From contig JADKDD010000002.1 of assembly GCA_016718525.1 (NCBI GenBank), positions 1,116,001-1,180,000 of the forward strand: 64,000 nt of DNA, given 5' to 3'. The DNA comes from Rhodocyclaceae bacterium. GTDB taxonomy: Bacteria > Pseudomonadota > Gammaproteobacteria > Burkholderiales > Rhodocyclaceae. This document shows positions 29,431-38,619 of the stretch, piece by piece; position 1 is the first letter of the stretch, and each line of letters begins with the position of its first letter. Below the pieces are notes generated by a model. That model searched no databases. It was not told the DNA's origin and was given only the letters and a program-made list of their open reading frames with translations. Made by a program: the position numbers and the translations under genes.

Positions 29431-30285
29431 ATGACGTCCATGTTGCGTTTCGCGCCTCTGCTCTTCGTCGTGCTTTGGAGCACCGGATTTATCGGCGCCA
29501 AACTGGGGCTGCCGCATGCCGAACCGCTCACCTTTTTGCTGATTCGTTACGCCTTGGTGATCGTGCTGATGGCAGTAATCGCAATCGCCATGCGTGCGCC
29601 GTGGCCGGCAGATCGGCGCAGCTGGTTTCACATTGGCGTTTCCGGGTTGCTGGTTCACGGCATATATCTTGGTGGCGTGTTCGTCGCCATCGCGCATGGC
29701 TTGCCGGCCGGGGTTGCCAGTCTGGTTGTCGGAATTCAGCCATTGCTGACGGCGACCCTGGCCGGCGCTCTGCTCGGTGAATCAGTGTTACCGCGTCAAT
29801 GGATCGGTCTGTTGATGGGATTTATTGGCGTTGCACTGGTTGTGTCGGGAAAATTGGGCGCCGAGTTTGGTGTCGCCGCCTTGTTGCCGGCGGTCGTCGC
29901 GCTGATTGGAATTACTGCGGGGACCCTTTACCAAAAGCGCTTTTGCCCGCGCTTTGATTTACGCACCGGAGCGATTCTGCAGTTCATCCCGTCCTTGTTG
30001 CTGACCCTGGCAGCCGCATGGTTCACCGAGTCCTTCCGCATTGAATGGACCGGGGAATTTATCTTTGCGCTCGGTTGGCTGACGCTGGTACTTTCGGTCG
30101 GCGCAATCTCGTTGCTGAATATCCTTATCCGCCAGGCCAATGCCGTCAATGTGGCGTCCTTGTTCTATCTCGTTCCGCCATCGACGGCGATTTTTGCCTG
30201 GTGGCTATTCGACGAACGACTGACCGGTCTGGCGCTGCCGGGCATGGCATTGGCCGTCGGCGGCGTGTATCTTGCCCGCAAATGA
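29431..30285 (+). CDS. EamA/DMT-family transporter
   Basis: 284 residues, ten helices in two EamA repeats (PLLFVVLWSTGFIGAKLGLP; GLPAGVASLVVGIQPLLTATLAGALLGE; NVASLFYLVPPSTAIFAWWLFDE). Metabolite exporter of unknown substrate. It lies between yebC and ruvC, and its stop overlaps the ruvC start (ATGA), so it is within that operon. The ATG at 29431 is preferred; 29440 is an alternative. Confidence 0.88.
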   Translation: MTSMLRFAPLLFVVLWSTGFIGAKLGLPHAEPLTFLLIRYALVIVLMAVIAIAMRAPWPADRRSWFHIGVSGLLVHGIYLGGVFVAIAHGLPAGVASLVVGIQPLLTATLAGALLGESVLPRQWIGLLMGFIGVALVVSGKLGAEFGVAALLPAVVALIGITAGTLYQKRFCPRFDLRTGAILQFIPSLLLTLAAAWFTESFRIEWTGEFIFALGWLTLVLSVGAISLLNILIRQANAVNVASLFYLVPPSTAIFAWWLFDERLTGLALPGMALAVGGVYLARK

Positions 30286-30827
30286 TGCTGAAAAATCACG
30301 CTCCGATTCGAATTCTCGGGATTGATCCGGGGCTCCGCTCGACCGGTTTCGGCGTCATCGATAAAGTTGGCAATCGGCTCGAGTTCGTCGCCAGTGGTTG
30401 CATTACGAGCGACGCCAACGAGGGCTTGCCACAGCGAATAAAGTCTTTGCTCGACGGCATTGGTGAAGTCATCAGCACCTATCAACCGCAGCAAGCCGCG
30501 GTTGAAATTGTGTTTGTCAACGTCAACCCTCAGTCGACGCTGATGCTCGGGCAGGCGCGCGGCGCAGCGTTGGCGGCACTGGTCAGCGCAAATCTGCCGG
30601 TCTCGGAGTACACCGCTCTGCAGGTCAAGCAAGCGGTGGTTGGGCAGGGCAAGGCGGCCAAGGAACAGGTGCAGCAAATGGTGATGCGACTGTTGGCGAT
30701 GACCGGCAAGCCAAGTAGCGATGCCGCCGACGCTTTGGCCTGCGCGATATGCCATGCCCACGGCGGGCAAGGCATGGGAAACTTGATCACGGCCGGGCGT
30801 CGTGTGCGCGGCGGGAGACTCATGTGA
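30282..30827 (+). CDS. ruvC: Holliday junction resolvase RuvC
   Basis: Endonuclease cutting Holliday junctions with RuvAB, 181 residues. The acidic active site is visible: Asp in ILGIDPGLRSTGFGV, Glu in AAVEIVFVNVNPQS, and the C-terminal Asp pair in SSDAADALACAICH. Start overlaps the transporter stop; the next ATG at 30285 is equally usable. Its stop overlaps a glycosyltransferase GTG start, so the usual ruvC-ruvA adjacency is broken. Confidence 0.96.
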   Translation: MMLKNHAPIRILGIDPGLRSTGFGVIDKVGNRLEFVASGCITSDANEGLPQRIKSLLDGIGEVISTYQPQQAAVEIVFVNVNPQSTLMLGQARGAALAALVSANLPVSEYTALQVKQAVVGQGKAAKEQVQQMVMRLLAMTGKPSSDAADALACAICHAHGGQGMGNLITAGRRVRGGRLM

Positions 30828-32014
30828 CCTCATCTATTCTCTATGCGTGGGAATTCGGCGCAAATTTGGGCCATGTCGGTGCCTTCATGCCATTGGCGCG
30901 CAGTCTGCGCGACCAGGGTCATGAGGTACATTGGGCGGTAACCCAACCGGCATCTGTCGGCGAGTTTTTGGCTACACAAAACTTTAGTTGCGTTGCTGCA
31001 CCGGTAATACCTGAAGTGCAGCGGGATGGTCCGCCGTTGAGCTATGCCGATATTTTGTTGCGGTTCGGCTATGGCTCGTCGAGCGCGCTGTTTGGTTTAG
31101 TCGGTGCGTGGCGCGAGCTGATGCGCTTGACCGGTGCGCAAATGGTGATGGCTGATCATGCGCCGACAGCGGTCTTGGCGGCGCGAACCTTGGGGCTCCC
31201 GGTGATGCTGTTTTCCAATGGATTTACGGTTCCGCCCAGACACAGTCCGTTGCCGAATATGCGGCCGTGGGCCGAGGTGTCGCAACAGGTGCTGGTCGAT
31301 CTGGATCGCGCTGCCCTGCAAAACGTGAACCAGGTACTGAATCGTTTTGGACAGGCGCCACTGCCCCAGTTGGCCAACCTGTTTGATGTCGCCGAGGAGT
31401 CCTTGATTTCGTTTCCCGAGCTTGATCACTATGCTGACCGCGGGCCTGCGAGGTACTGGGGCAGCTTGCCCAGTGCTGGCGGCGGGGTAAGGCTAAGCTG
31501 GCCTGCTGATGGAATAAAAGTGTTCGCTTACTTGCGGCGTGAAGCCACCCATGCAGAGTCAGCGTTGGCCGCCTTGCATGCACTGGGCCACCCGACGCTG
31601 GTCTACTTCCCGGAGGTGCCGAAAGAATTTGTTGCCCGTTTTTCGGCGCCGCACCTGCGCTTTAGCACGCAAGCGGCCGATATCGACCAGATGACGCAAG
31701 AGGCCGATCTGGCGATCACTTACTCCAGCCTGGCAACGACGACGGCTTTTTTGCTGGCCGGTAAACCCTTGCTGTTGCTTCCAACGCATCTGGAGCAGTA
31801 CCTGGTCGCCCGTCGCGTTGTCGATATGGGCGCCGGCGCCGTGGTCAGCCCTGAGGCTCCGGTTGGCGATCTTGTCCCCTTAATTAACGAGTTACTAAGC
31901 AATCCGGGGTACCGGCAAAACGCCCGGGCGTTTGCAGCCAAATACGCAAAATTTGATCAGCAGGCAGTGATATCGAATTTGGTACGCCGTGTGGGTGAAG
32001 TGCTGGCAAGATGA
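30824..32014 (+). CDS. UGT-like glycosyltransferase inserted between ruvC and ruvA
   Basis: 396 residues with the two-domain GT-B pattern of macrolide/sterol-type glycosyltransferases: N-terminal LGHVGAFMPLARSLRDQGHEVHWAV and C-terminal donor-site region TYSSLATTTAFLLAGKPLLLLPTHLEQYLVARRVVDMGAG. The GTG at 30824 overlaps the ruvC stop by four bases. The acceptor is unknown; the GH99-like and GT4 genes further on suggest a shared surface-glycan or natural-product role, by context only. Confidence 0.82.
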   Translation: MTSSILYAWEFGANLGHVGAFMPLARSLRDQGHEVHWAVTQPASVGEFLATQNFSCVAAPVIPEVQRDGPPLSYADILLRFGYGSSSALFGLVGAWRELMRLTGAQMVMADHAPTAVLAARTLGLPVMLFSNGFTVPPRHSPLPNMRPWAEVSQQVLVDLDRAALQNVNQVLNRFGQAPLPQLANLFDVAEESLISFPELDHYADRGPARYWGSLPSAGGGVRLSWPADGIKVFAYLRREATHAESALAALHALGHPTLVYFPEVPKEFVARFSAPHLRFSTQAADIDQMTQEADLAITYSSLATTTAFLLAGKPLLLLPTHLEQYLVARRVVDMGAGAVVSPEAPVGDLVPLINELLSNPGYRQNARAFAAKYAKFDQQAVISNLVRRVGEVLAR

Positions 32015-32045
32015 GATGCTCAACGTTTCACGTTAGGTAAAAACC

Positions 32046-32639
32046 ATGATCGGACGAATCAACGGACAACTTCTGGAAAAGAACCCGCCGCAGATAACGA
32101 TCGATGTGCAGGGGCTGGGTTACGAAATTGATGTACCGATGAGTACCTTTTACAACCTGCCGGCAAGTGGCGAGAAGGTCTCGCTGTACACACATCAGAT
32201 CGTTCGTGAGGACGGACATTATCTGTATGGGTTTGGCTCGGAGGCAGAACGCGCCGCGTTCAGACAATTGCTGAAGATCTCAGGCATTGGTGCCCGCACT
32301 GCGCTGGCGGTGCTTTCCGGGATGTCGGTGGGCGAACTGGCGCACGCCGTCACGATGCAGGAAGTCGGTCGCCTGATAAAAGTTCCGGGTATTGGTAAAA
32401 AGACGGCAGAACGACTACTGCTTGAATTGCGCGACCGGTTGCCGAAATTCTCCGGCGGCGGGACTCCGTCAGTTGGTGCTGGCGAGACGCCGTTAAGTTC
32501 ATCGAGCGACATTCTGAATGCGCTGCTTGCGCTCGGCTACAGCGAACGCGAAGCTTTGGCAGCGATGAAGACATTGCCGGTCGATGCGAGCGTTTCGGAT
32601 GGCATTCGCGCCGCGCTCAAGTTGCTTTCGAAATCGTGA
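32046..32639 (+). CDS. ruvA: Holliday junction DNA helicase subunit RuvA
   Basis: 197 residues. Domain I begins MIGRINGQLLEKNPPQITIDVQGLGYEI, the helix-hairpin-helix motifs are ISGIGARTALAVLS and VPGIGKKTAERLLLELRDR, and domain III (SSDILNALLALGYSEREALAAMKTL) contacts RuvB. The flexible linker between II and III carries PSVGAGETPLSS from a dispersed repeat. Follows the glycosyltransferase gene by 31 bp. Confidence 0.96.
   Translation: MIGRINGQLLEKNPPQITIDVQGLGYEIDVPMSTFYNLPASGEKVSLYTHQIVREDGHYLYGFGSEAERAAFRQLLKISGIGARTALAVLSGMSVGELAHAVTMQEVGRLIKVPGIGKKTAERLLLELRDRLPKFSGGGTPSVGAGETPLSSSSDILNALLALGYSEREALAAMKTLPVDASVSDGIRAALKLLSKS
32470..32494 (+). repeat. Dispersed repeat, short form, in ruvA
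   Basis: CAGTTGGTGCTGGCGAG then ACGCCGTT, in frame and same sense, coding for SVGAGETP (about residues 142-150) in the linker before domain III, a segment that tolerates length change. Confidence 0.88.
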
Positions 32640-32667
32640 TCGAATGGACCTCGGCTAAACTGATCGC

Positions 32668-33726
32668 ATGACCATTCAAACCGATAAGTTTGCGGAAAAG
32701 CTCCCTGACCGGCTGATCTCGGCCGTGCCGGAGTCAGGTCACGAAGAGACGATCGAGCGCGCGCTGCGCCCGAAGATGCTTACGGAGTACATCGGGCAAG
32801 TAAAAATCCGCAGTCAGCTGGAAATTTTTATCGAGGCGGCAAGAAATCGCAAAGAGTCGCTGGACCACGTTTTACTGTTCGGGCCGCCGGGGTTGGGCAA
32901 GACCACGCTGGCGCACATCATTGCACACGAGATGGGTGTGAACTTGCGGCAAACATCCGGTCCGGTACTGGAACGGGCCGGAGATCTGGCGGCCATGTTG
33001 ACCAATCTGGAACCGAACGATGTGTTGTTCATTGACGAGATTCATCGACTGTCGCCTGTGGTGGAAGAAATTTTGTATCCGGCGCTGGAAGATTTTCAGA
33101 TCGACATCATGATCGGCGAAGGTCCCTCGGCCCGGTCGGTCAAACTCGATTTACCTCCGTTCACGCTGGTCGGTGCCACAACCCGTGCGGGAATGCTGAC
33201 CAATCCACTCCGTGACCGTTTCGGCATCGTCGCCCGATTGGAGTTCTATACGCCGGAAGAGCTCGCCCTTATCGTGACGCGCTCAGCGCAACTGCTCAAC
33301 GTTCATATCGCCAGCGACGGCGCAACTGAAATCGCCAGACGCTCGCGCGGCACGCCGCGCATCAGCAACCGCTTGTTGCGCCGCGTGCGTGACTTTGCCG
33401 AAGTGAAATATGACGGCCGGATTACGCGTGATGTTGCCGATGGCGCCTTGACCATGCTCGATGTCGATCACCTCGGGCTTGATGTCATGGATAGAAAGCT
33501 GCTCAGTGCCATGCTCGAAAAATTCGGCGGCGGTCCGGTTGGGGTTGATAACCTTGCCGCTGCTATCGGAGAGGCGCGGGACACCATCGAAGACGTGCTT
33601 GAACCTTACTTGATCCAGCAAGGTTATTTGCAGCGAACGCCGCGCGGACGGGTCGCGACGCCTGCGATCTGGCGGCATCTCGGGCTTGAGGCGCCAAGTG
33701 TTGGCGGCAGCCTTCCCCTTATCTAA
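32668..33726 (+). CDS. ruvB: Holliday junction branch-migration motor RuvB
   Basis: AAA+ ATPase of 352 residues. Walker A GPPGLGKTTLAHIIAHEM, Walker B VLFIDEIHRLSP, sensor GATTRAGMLTNPLRDRFGI and the C-terminal winged helix (QGYLQRTPRGRVATPAIWRHLGL). 28 bp after ruvA, with no dispersed repeat inside. The following gene starts one base after its stop. Confidence 0.97.
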   Translation: MTIQTDKFAEKLPDRLISAVPESGHEETIERALRPKMLTEYIGQVKIRSQLEIFIEAARNRKESLDHVLLFGPPGLGKTTLAHIIAHEMGVNLRQTSGPVLERAGDLAAMLTNLEPNDVLFIDEIHRLSPVVEEILYPALEDFQIDIMIGEGPSARSVKLDLPPFTLVGATTRAGMLTNPLRDRFGIVARLEFYTPEELALIVTRSAQLLNVHIASDGATEIARRSRGTPRISNRLLRRVRDFAEVKYDGRITRDVADGALTMLDVDHLGLDVMDRKLLSAMLEKFGGGPVGVDNLAAAIGEARDTIEDVLEPYLIQQGYLQRTPRGRVATPAIWRHLGLEAPSVGGSLPLI

Positions 33727-33727
33727 G

Positions 33728-34825
33728 ATGCAAGAAGCGGTCGACGATGGAGGCGCGAGCGATTCCGCCAAAGTGAAGGCCATCGCCTTTTATTTGCCGC
33801 AGTTTCATCCGATTCCAGAGAATGACGCGGCGTGGGGTACCGGGTTCACCGAATGGCGGCACGTTTCCGAAGCCAAGCCGTTGTTTCCCGGACATTGGCA
33901 GCCCAGGCTCCCTGCCGATCTCGGGTTTTATGACCTGCGCGTGCCTGAAGTACGCGAACAGCAGGTCAGCTTAGCCAAAGAAGCCGGAATATCGGCATTC
34001 TGTTACTACCATTACTGGTTTGCCGGGCATCAGGTACTTGAGCGACCATTTAACGAAGTTCTCGCATCCGGGCGTCCGGATTTCCCGTTTTGCCTTTGCT
34101 GGGCCAACGAGAGTTGGACCGGGATATGGCATGGGCGTCCCGCTGACATCATTCTTGAACAAACTTACCCAGGCGCCGAAGATCACTTGGCACACTTTGA
34201 TATCCTTGCCCGGGCATTTGCCGACAGGCGCTATCTTCGCATCAATGGCAAGCCGGTCTTCCTGATTTTCAGGCCGCTCAACATACCCGACCTGGCAGCC
34301 ACTTTGAGTCTCTGGCGGGAAGCGGCATTGCGCTATGGATTCCCCGGTTTGCATCTGGTCGCAGTTCGCACCTATACGCATCCCTGGAATCCCGCAGATT
34401 ATGGTTTTGACGCGTCGGTGACGTTCAGACATCCGTTGATTCCGGCTGAGTACGACAGATCGATTGTTCGCGACGTGCCATGGGTAATACAACACGAGCA
34501 GGTACTTGAGTATTTGGTCGAGCCACGGCAACCGGGGTTGTTCGACTATCCATGTACCGGACCCGGCTGGGACAACACCCCACGATGCGGCAACCGTGGA
34601 ATCGTCTTTCACGATTCAACACCGGAGCATTTCGCACAAGCGCTGGAGGTCGCCGCCACCAATGCGAGGCAGCTCCCGCCAGGGCAACGCCTTTGCTTTA
34701 TCAAAGCCTGGAACGAATGGGGTGAAGGCAACTATTTGGAACCCGATCAGCGCTTCGGGCACGGCTGGTTGACTGCCGTACGGCAGGTTCTTGACCGCGT
34801 CAATGGCGTAATCGCCCGAGAATGA
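33728..34825 (+). CDS. Glycoside hydrolase 99-like protein (WbsX family)
   Basis: 365-residue TIM-barrel protein of the GH99-like WbsX type found in O-antigen and glycan clusters: AIAFYLPQFHPIPENDAAWGTGFTEW, then SAFCYYHYWFAGHQVLERPF, PFCLCWANESWTGIW and IKAWNEWGEGNYLEPD. These are the family signature segments, including the acidic residues. ATG at 33728 sits one base after the ruvB stop. Function in glycan trimming or transfer is inferred from the family only. Confidence 0.85.
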   Translation: MQEAVDDGGASDSAKVKAIAFYLPQFHPIPENDAAWGTGFTEWRHVSEAKPLFPGHWQPRLPADLGFYDLRVPEVREQQVSLAKEAGISAFCYYHYWFAGHQVLERPFNEVLASGRPDFPFCLCWANESWTGIWHGRPADIILEQTYPGAEDHLAHFDILARAFADRRYLRINGKPVFLIFRPLNIPDLAATLSLWREAALRYGFPGLHLVAVRTYTHPWNPADYGFDASVTFRHPLIPAEYDRSIVRDVPWVIQHEQVLEYLVEPRQPGLFDYPCTGPGWDNTPRCGNRGIVFHDSTPEHFAQALEVAATNARQLPPGQRLCFIKAWNEWGEGNYLEPDQRFGHGWLTAVRQVLDRVNGVIARE

Positions 34826-34859
34826 TCAGCGATAGCGTGATCATCGGAGAGCATTGACT

Positions 34860-36887
34860 ATGCGCATCCTGCTTGTTGCGCATTCGACCTACACGGGTGG
34901 TGCAGAAAACGCGTTCATTAACTTGGTGTCTCACGTGCAAGCACTGGGCCATCAACCCGTGGTGATGTGCCCGGCTAAGGACGGCCCATCGTTTCAGCGT
35001 TTCGTCCAAATGAACCTGGAATGGATCGTCTTTTCAATGCCATGGGCAGCACCGCTGCCGGCATCCGCATTTGCTGCGCTGACGTCCAGGGCGATGGATG
35101 ATGCCGAAACCTTGCTGCGGGAGCGCAAGATCGAACTTGTGATCTCGAATACGCTGGTGCTGTTGCATGGCGCAATACTGGCGGCGAGATTGGGAGTTCC
35201 TCATGTTGCATGGGCGCATGAGCTGCTCGATGCCGATCCATTGCTGGCAACAGTTGGATTGCCAAGCCGGGCTTACCAATCGCTGGTCGCCGAATTGAAT
35301 GATCACGTATTGTGCTGCTCGAACACGGTGCTCCGCCGGGTGTTGGATGATTTGCCAGCGGAAAAGGCTTCGGTCTTGTATCCGCATTTGGCTGAAGCTA
35401 CAGCACGGCATGACCCTGGTGATCCGCATGATGACCGCCTACAGTTGTTGTTTATAGGCGTCCTGCAAAGGCGAAAGAATGCAAAATTTGCCATAGCGGT
35501 TTTGCTGGCATTGCGCCAGCGCGGGTGCGATGCCAGTCTGGAGCTGTTCGGCGCCGCACAAGATCAGAGCCCGTTTCTTCACCGGCAAGTGGAACGATAC
35601 GGACTGCAACAGCATGTCACTTTTCATGGCGTCAAACCGAACTGGCGAAATTACGCGCGTGGCAAGTCGATCAATCTTGTCTGTGCAACGGTCGAACCAT
35701 TCGCGATGACCATGCCGGAGGCTTTGGAGGTGGGCATTCCTGTTGTGTCATCGCGGTGCGGTGGTCCGGAAGAATTCCTTCCATCGAACCTGCTTTACGA
35801 CAGGGATGATCTCGATACGGCCGTTCGCACGCTTGAGCGCGTCGCAAACAACTATGCAGATTACGTTCAAATGGCCCTGGATATTTATGGCGGAGCTGCC
35901 AAAGGATTTTCTGCAGGATTTCAACGTGAGGTTGTGCGTTCAGCCTTGGTAGCGGCACTTGCCGCCTATCGGCCAAAGCCGTTGAACGAATTGTATCTCG
36001 GCCCTGGTTTTGGCAATGCACTGCACGTGACAGCTTTGCCTCGCTCAAAATTGGCAGAAAATATTGCGCGTGCTTGTGGTGTCGATAAGGCGGCTGTTGA
36101 TATTGGGCTTGCTCGGGCTCAAACGAACGCAGGTGCAAGCCTTAACGCTGATTGTCGTGCCTTCGACGTCGTCCCGTTTGCGCATTCAGACGCCTCGCAG
36201 AATTTTCGTAACAACAGTGTTGCGCTTGTCTATGATGCTGCTGCGAAGCTCGAAATGCCGGCGCAATTGCAGATTGCCGCATTCTTAATGACCAGTCTGC
36301 TGCACCTCAGATCAATCCGCCAACACCACTTAAAAGTTCTGGTCGTCGGCGATGCACTCGGCTTCAATTCGATGCGACTGGCTGCCGGTGGCAGCGATGT
36401 GCACTATTTGATAGAGGGACACTCGGTCAGTGAATCCGTTGCTGCGGCGAATTTTTCGACATTCCTAAGCTCATCTCCACCGGGTTGTGGATCAATTCAA
36501 CAAGTTGATCGCTCACGGCTCGAGAGCCGCTATGACGCACTGGTACACCTGGAGCTGCTCAATCATGAAAACGACCTTGCATCATGCCTGACTTTTTATT
36601 CAGCACTAGTGGATGAGGGCGGAATGGCTTTTTTCTCGGACGGTGTCGAACCTGACGGCAATCAGCAAACTACGCGATTGTGGAAAAATGAAGCGTATCG
36701 CGGCCGCTTGCCTGAACTCGCCGCAACGGTCGGTCTGCATTTGGTGGAAGGGAACCTGGCGCCCTATGGAGAACCTTTGGTATTCTCAAAACGCAGGAAA
36801 ATTTTGCCGGACCAGTGCGATACCGTTTCCAGCTACAGGTCCTTCATATTTACAGTGGAGATGGCCAGACACATGGGCTACCTTTGA
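34860..36887 (+). CDS. GT4 glycosyltransferase fused to a methyltransferase-like domain
   Basis: 675 residues. Residues 1-370 form a GT4 glycosyltransferase: RILLVAHSTYTGGAENAFINL at the start, and FIGVLQRRKNAKFAIAVLLAL and VCATVEPFAMTMPEALEVGIPVVSSRCGGPEE at the donor site. Residues about 380-675 look like a degenerate Rossmann methyltransferase (VLVVGDALGFNSMRLAAGG, YDALVHLELLNHENDLASCLTFYSALVDEGG), assigned from pattern only. Start is the ATG at 34860; TTG at 34854 is possible. Codon use is more A+T-rich than in ruvB or tolB, suggesting acquisition. Confidence 0.72.
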   Translation: MRILLVAHSTYTGGAENAFINLVSHVQALGHQPVVMCPAKDGPSFQRFVQMNLEWIVFSMPWAAPLPASAFAALTSRAMDDAETLLRERKIELVISNTLVLLHGAILAARLGVPHVAWAHELLDADPLLATVGLPSRAYQSLVAELNDHVLCCSNTVLRRVLDDLPAEKASVLYPHLAEATARHDPGDPHDDRLQLLFIGVLQRRKNAKFAIAVLLALRQRGCDASLELFGAAQDQSPFLHRQVERYGLQQHVTFHGVKPNWRNYARGKSINLVCATVEPFAMTMPEALEVGIPVVSSRCGGPEEFLPSNLLYDRDDLDTAVRTLERVANNYADYVQMALDIYGGAAKGFSAGFQREVVRSALVAALAAYRPKPLNELYLGPGFGNALHVTALPRSKLAENIARACGVDKAAVDIGLARAQTNAGASLNADCRAFDVVPFAHSDASQNFRNNSVALVYDAAAKLEMPAQLQIAAFLMTSLLHLRSIRQHHLKVLVVGDALGFNSMRLAAGGSDVHYLIEGHSVSESVAAANFSTFLSSSPPGCGSIQQVDRSRLESRYDALVHLELLNHENDLASCLTFYSALVDEGGMAFFSDGVEPDGNQQTTRLWKNEAYRGRLPELAATVGLHLVEGNLAPYGEPLVFSKRRKILPDQCDTVSSYRSFIFTVEMARHMGYL

Positions 36888-36990
36888 GACCTTCTGAGAT
36901 CAAGGGTGATACGATGGCGTGGAGCGAACGGTTTGATCGTTGCATTGAAAATCTTGCAGGTCGGAGTTTTGCTACCAACGGCAGAATAAA

Positions 36991-37452
36991 ATGAAGACAA
37001 CGAGTCAACCTGCAACACGTTGGCAAATTCATCCCGCCCGTGTGTATTACGAAGACACTGATACAGCCGGGATCGTTTATTACGCAAACTACTTGCGTTT
37101 TCTTGAACGCGGGCGGACAGAGTTCTTGCGTAGTTTGGGCTTCCAACAACAGCAATTGATGGATGAAAATATCTCTTTCGCGGTAACTTCGGTCATTGCG
37201 AATTACCTGAAGCCGGCGCGCCTGGATGATTTGCTGGAGGTCAGAACAGCGCTAGGCGATGTGCGACGGGTGCAGCTTGTATTCGAGCAGGAAATTTGGT
37301 GTGGCGACACACGCCTGCTTGATGCGAAAATAGGCGTTGCCTGTATCGATCCGCGTAATGGCAAGCCGATTGCCATGCGGCGCGATATTCATCAACAATT
37401 TAAGCATTGGAGTACCACCCAAGCCAGTGCCAACCCGGAACAAAAGCAATGA
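36991..37452 (+). CDS. ybgC: Tol-Pal-associated acyl-CoA thioesterase YbgC
   Basis: Hotdog-fold thioesterase of 153 residues, first gene of the Tol-Pal operon. The signature HPARVYYEDTDTAGIVYYANYLRFLERGRTEFLRSLGF includes the catalytic Asp. The stop overlaps the tolQ ATG by four bases. Confidence 0.95.
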   Translation: MKTTSQPATRWQIHPARVYYEDTDTAGIVYYANYLRFLERGRTEFLRSLGFQQQQLMDENISFAVTSVIANYLKPARLDDLLEVRTALGDVRRVQLVFEQEIWCGDTRLLDAKIGVACIDPRNGKPIAMRRDIHQQFKHWSTTQASANPEQKQ

Positions 37453-38126
37453 ATGTAAGCCAGGATTTATCCATTATTGAACTCATTCTCAACGCCAGTC
37501 TGGTGGTCAAGCTGGTGATGCTTTTGCTCATTGGCGTGTCGTTGGTATCCTGGTACTGGATTTTTCGCAAAGCGTTCGCTATTCGTGACGCCCGGGTTCG
37601 CACTGATCAATTTGAGCGTGACTTTTGGAGTGGCGGTGATTTGAATGCGTTATACCAAAGCGCAATGAACAATCGTCACGTTACTGGTGCGTTGGAGCGA
37701 ATCTTCGAAGCGGGATACCGCGAATTTACGAAACTGCGTGGCCAGACGTCACTGGATACCAAGGCGGTAGTGGATGGTGCGCGTCGAGCGATGCGGGCGA
37801 CCTACCAACGCGAGCTCGACGATCTGGACTCGCATTTGTCATTCCTGGCCTCGGTCGGCTCGGTCTCTCCGTATGTGGGTTTGCTCGGAACAGTGTGGGG
37901 CATCATGCATTCCTTCCGGGGCCTGTCCAACATGACTACGGCCACACTTTCAGCCGTGGCACCCGGGATTGCCGAAGCGCTGGTGGCAACAGCGATCGGT
38001 TTGTTTGCGGCAATACCGGCGGTCGTTGCATACAACCGCTTTGCGCATGACGTCGATCGGATTTCCGTGCGTTTCGAAAGCTTCATGGAAGAGTTTTCGA
38101 ATATTTTGCAAAGGCAAGTGCGGTGA
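37449..38126 (+). CDS. tolQ: Tol-Pal proton-channel protein TolQ
   Basis: 225-residue inner-membrane protein of the ExbB/TolQ/MotA family. Three helices: LVVKLVMLLLIGVSLVSWYWIF, VGSVSPYVGLLGTVWGIMHSF and IAEALVATAIGLFAAIPAVVAYN. With TolR it uses the proton gradient to drive TolA during envelope constriction. ATGA overlap with ybgC. Confidence 0.96.
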   Translation: MNVSQDLSIIELILNASLVVKLVMLLLIGVSLVSWYWIFRKAFAIRDARVRTDQFERDFWSGGDLNALYQSAMNNRHVTGALERIFEAGYREFTKLRGQTSLDTKAVVDGARRAMRATYQRELDDLDSHLSFLASVGSVSPYVGLLGTVWGIMHSFRGLSNMTTATLSAVAPGIAEALVATAIGLFAAIPAVVAYNRFAHDVDRISVRFESFMEEFSNILQRQVR

Positions 38127-38160
38127 CGGAAGTTTTTTTGTTGCTGAAACCCCATCCCCG

Positions 38161-38181
38161 CCTTGCCCTTGAAGGGGAAGG
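38161..38181. repeat. Palindrome in the tolQ-tolR gap
   Basis: CCTTGCCCTT/AAGGGGAAGG, 9 of 10 positions paired around a one-base centre, inside the 85-bp tolQ-tolR gap. It could attenuate or process the message; no T-run follows, so it is not a terminator. Confidence 0.4.
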
Positions 38182-38211
38182 CGCAATTAGTCGTTTCGCG
38201 AGGAGTTTGAA

Positions 38212-38619
38212 TTGAGACCCCGTCGCTTGAAGAACGAAATCAACGTCGTGCCGTATATCGACGTGATGCTGGTACTGCTGGTTATTTTTATGGTCACGGC
38301 ACCAATGGTTCCGCCTGCCAGCATCAATTTGCCGAGCGTTGGCAAGGCCTCGCAACCGCCGGTTGCACCGCTGGAAATCATCATCAAGCCCGATGAAGGT
38401 TTGATGATGCGGGACCGGGCATTAGGTGGCGCGGAAGTGAGTGTCGGGCGCAAGGAATTGGCGGCCATGCTGCGCGAGATGCAAAAGAAGAACCCGGAAC
38501 AGTCGGTGGTGATCGCTGGCGACAAAAGCGTGAAATACGAGGTCGTGCTCGCCGTAATGGACGAGTTGCAGCGCGCGCAAGTTTCCAAAATCGGGCTCCT
38601 GGTTCAGCCGAGTCAATGA
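38212..38619 (+). CDS. tolR: Tol-Pal protein TolR
   Basis: 135-residue protein with one N-terminal helix (NVVPYIDVMLVLLVIFMVTAP, including the proton-path Asp) and a periplasmic ExbD-type domain. The best start is TTG at 38212, 7 bases after GAGGAG; no ATG is available before the helix. Stop overlaps the tolA start by four bases. Confidence 0.93.
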   Translation: MRPRRLKNEINVVPYIDVMLVLLVIFMVTAPMVPPASINLPSVGKASQPPVAPLEIIIKPDEGLMMRDRALGGAEVSVGRKELAAMLREMQKKNPEQSVVIAGDKSVKYEVVLAVMDELQRAQVSKIGLLVQPSQ

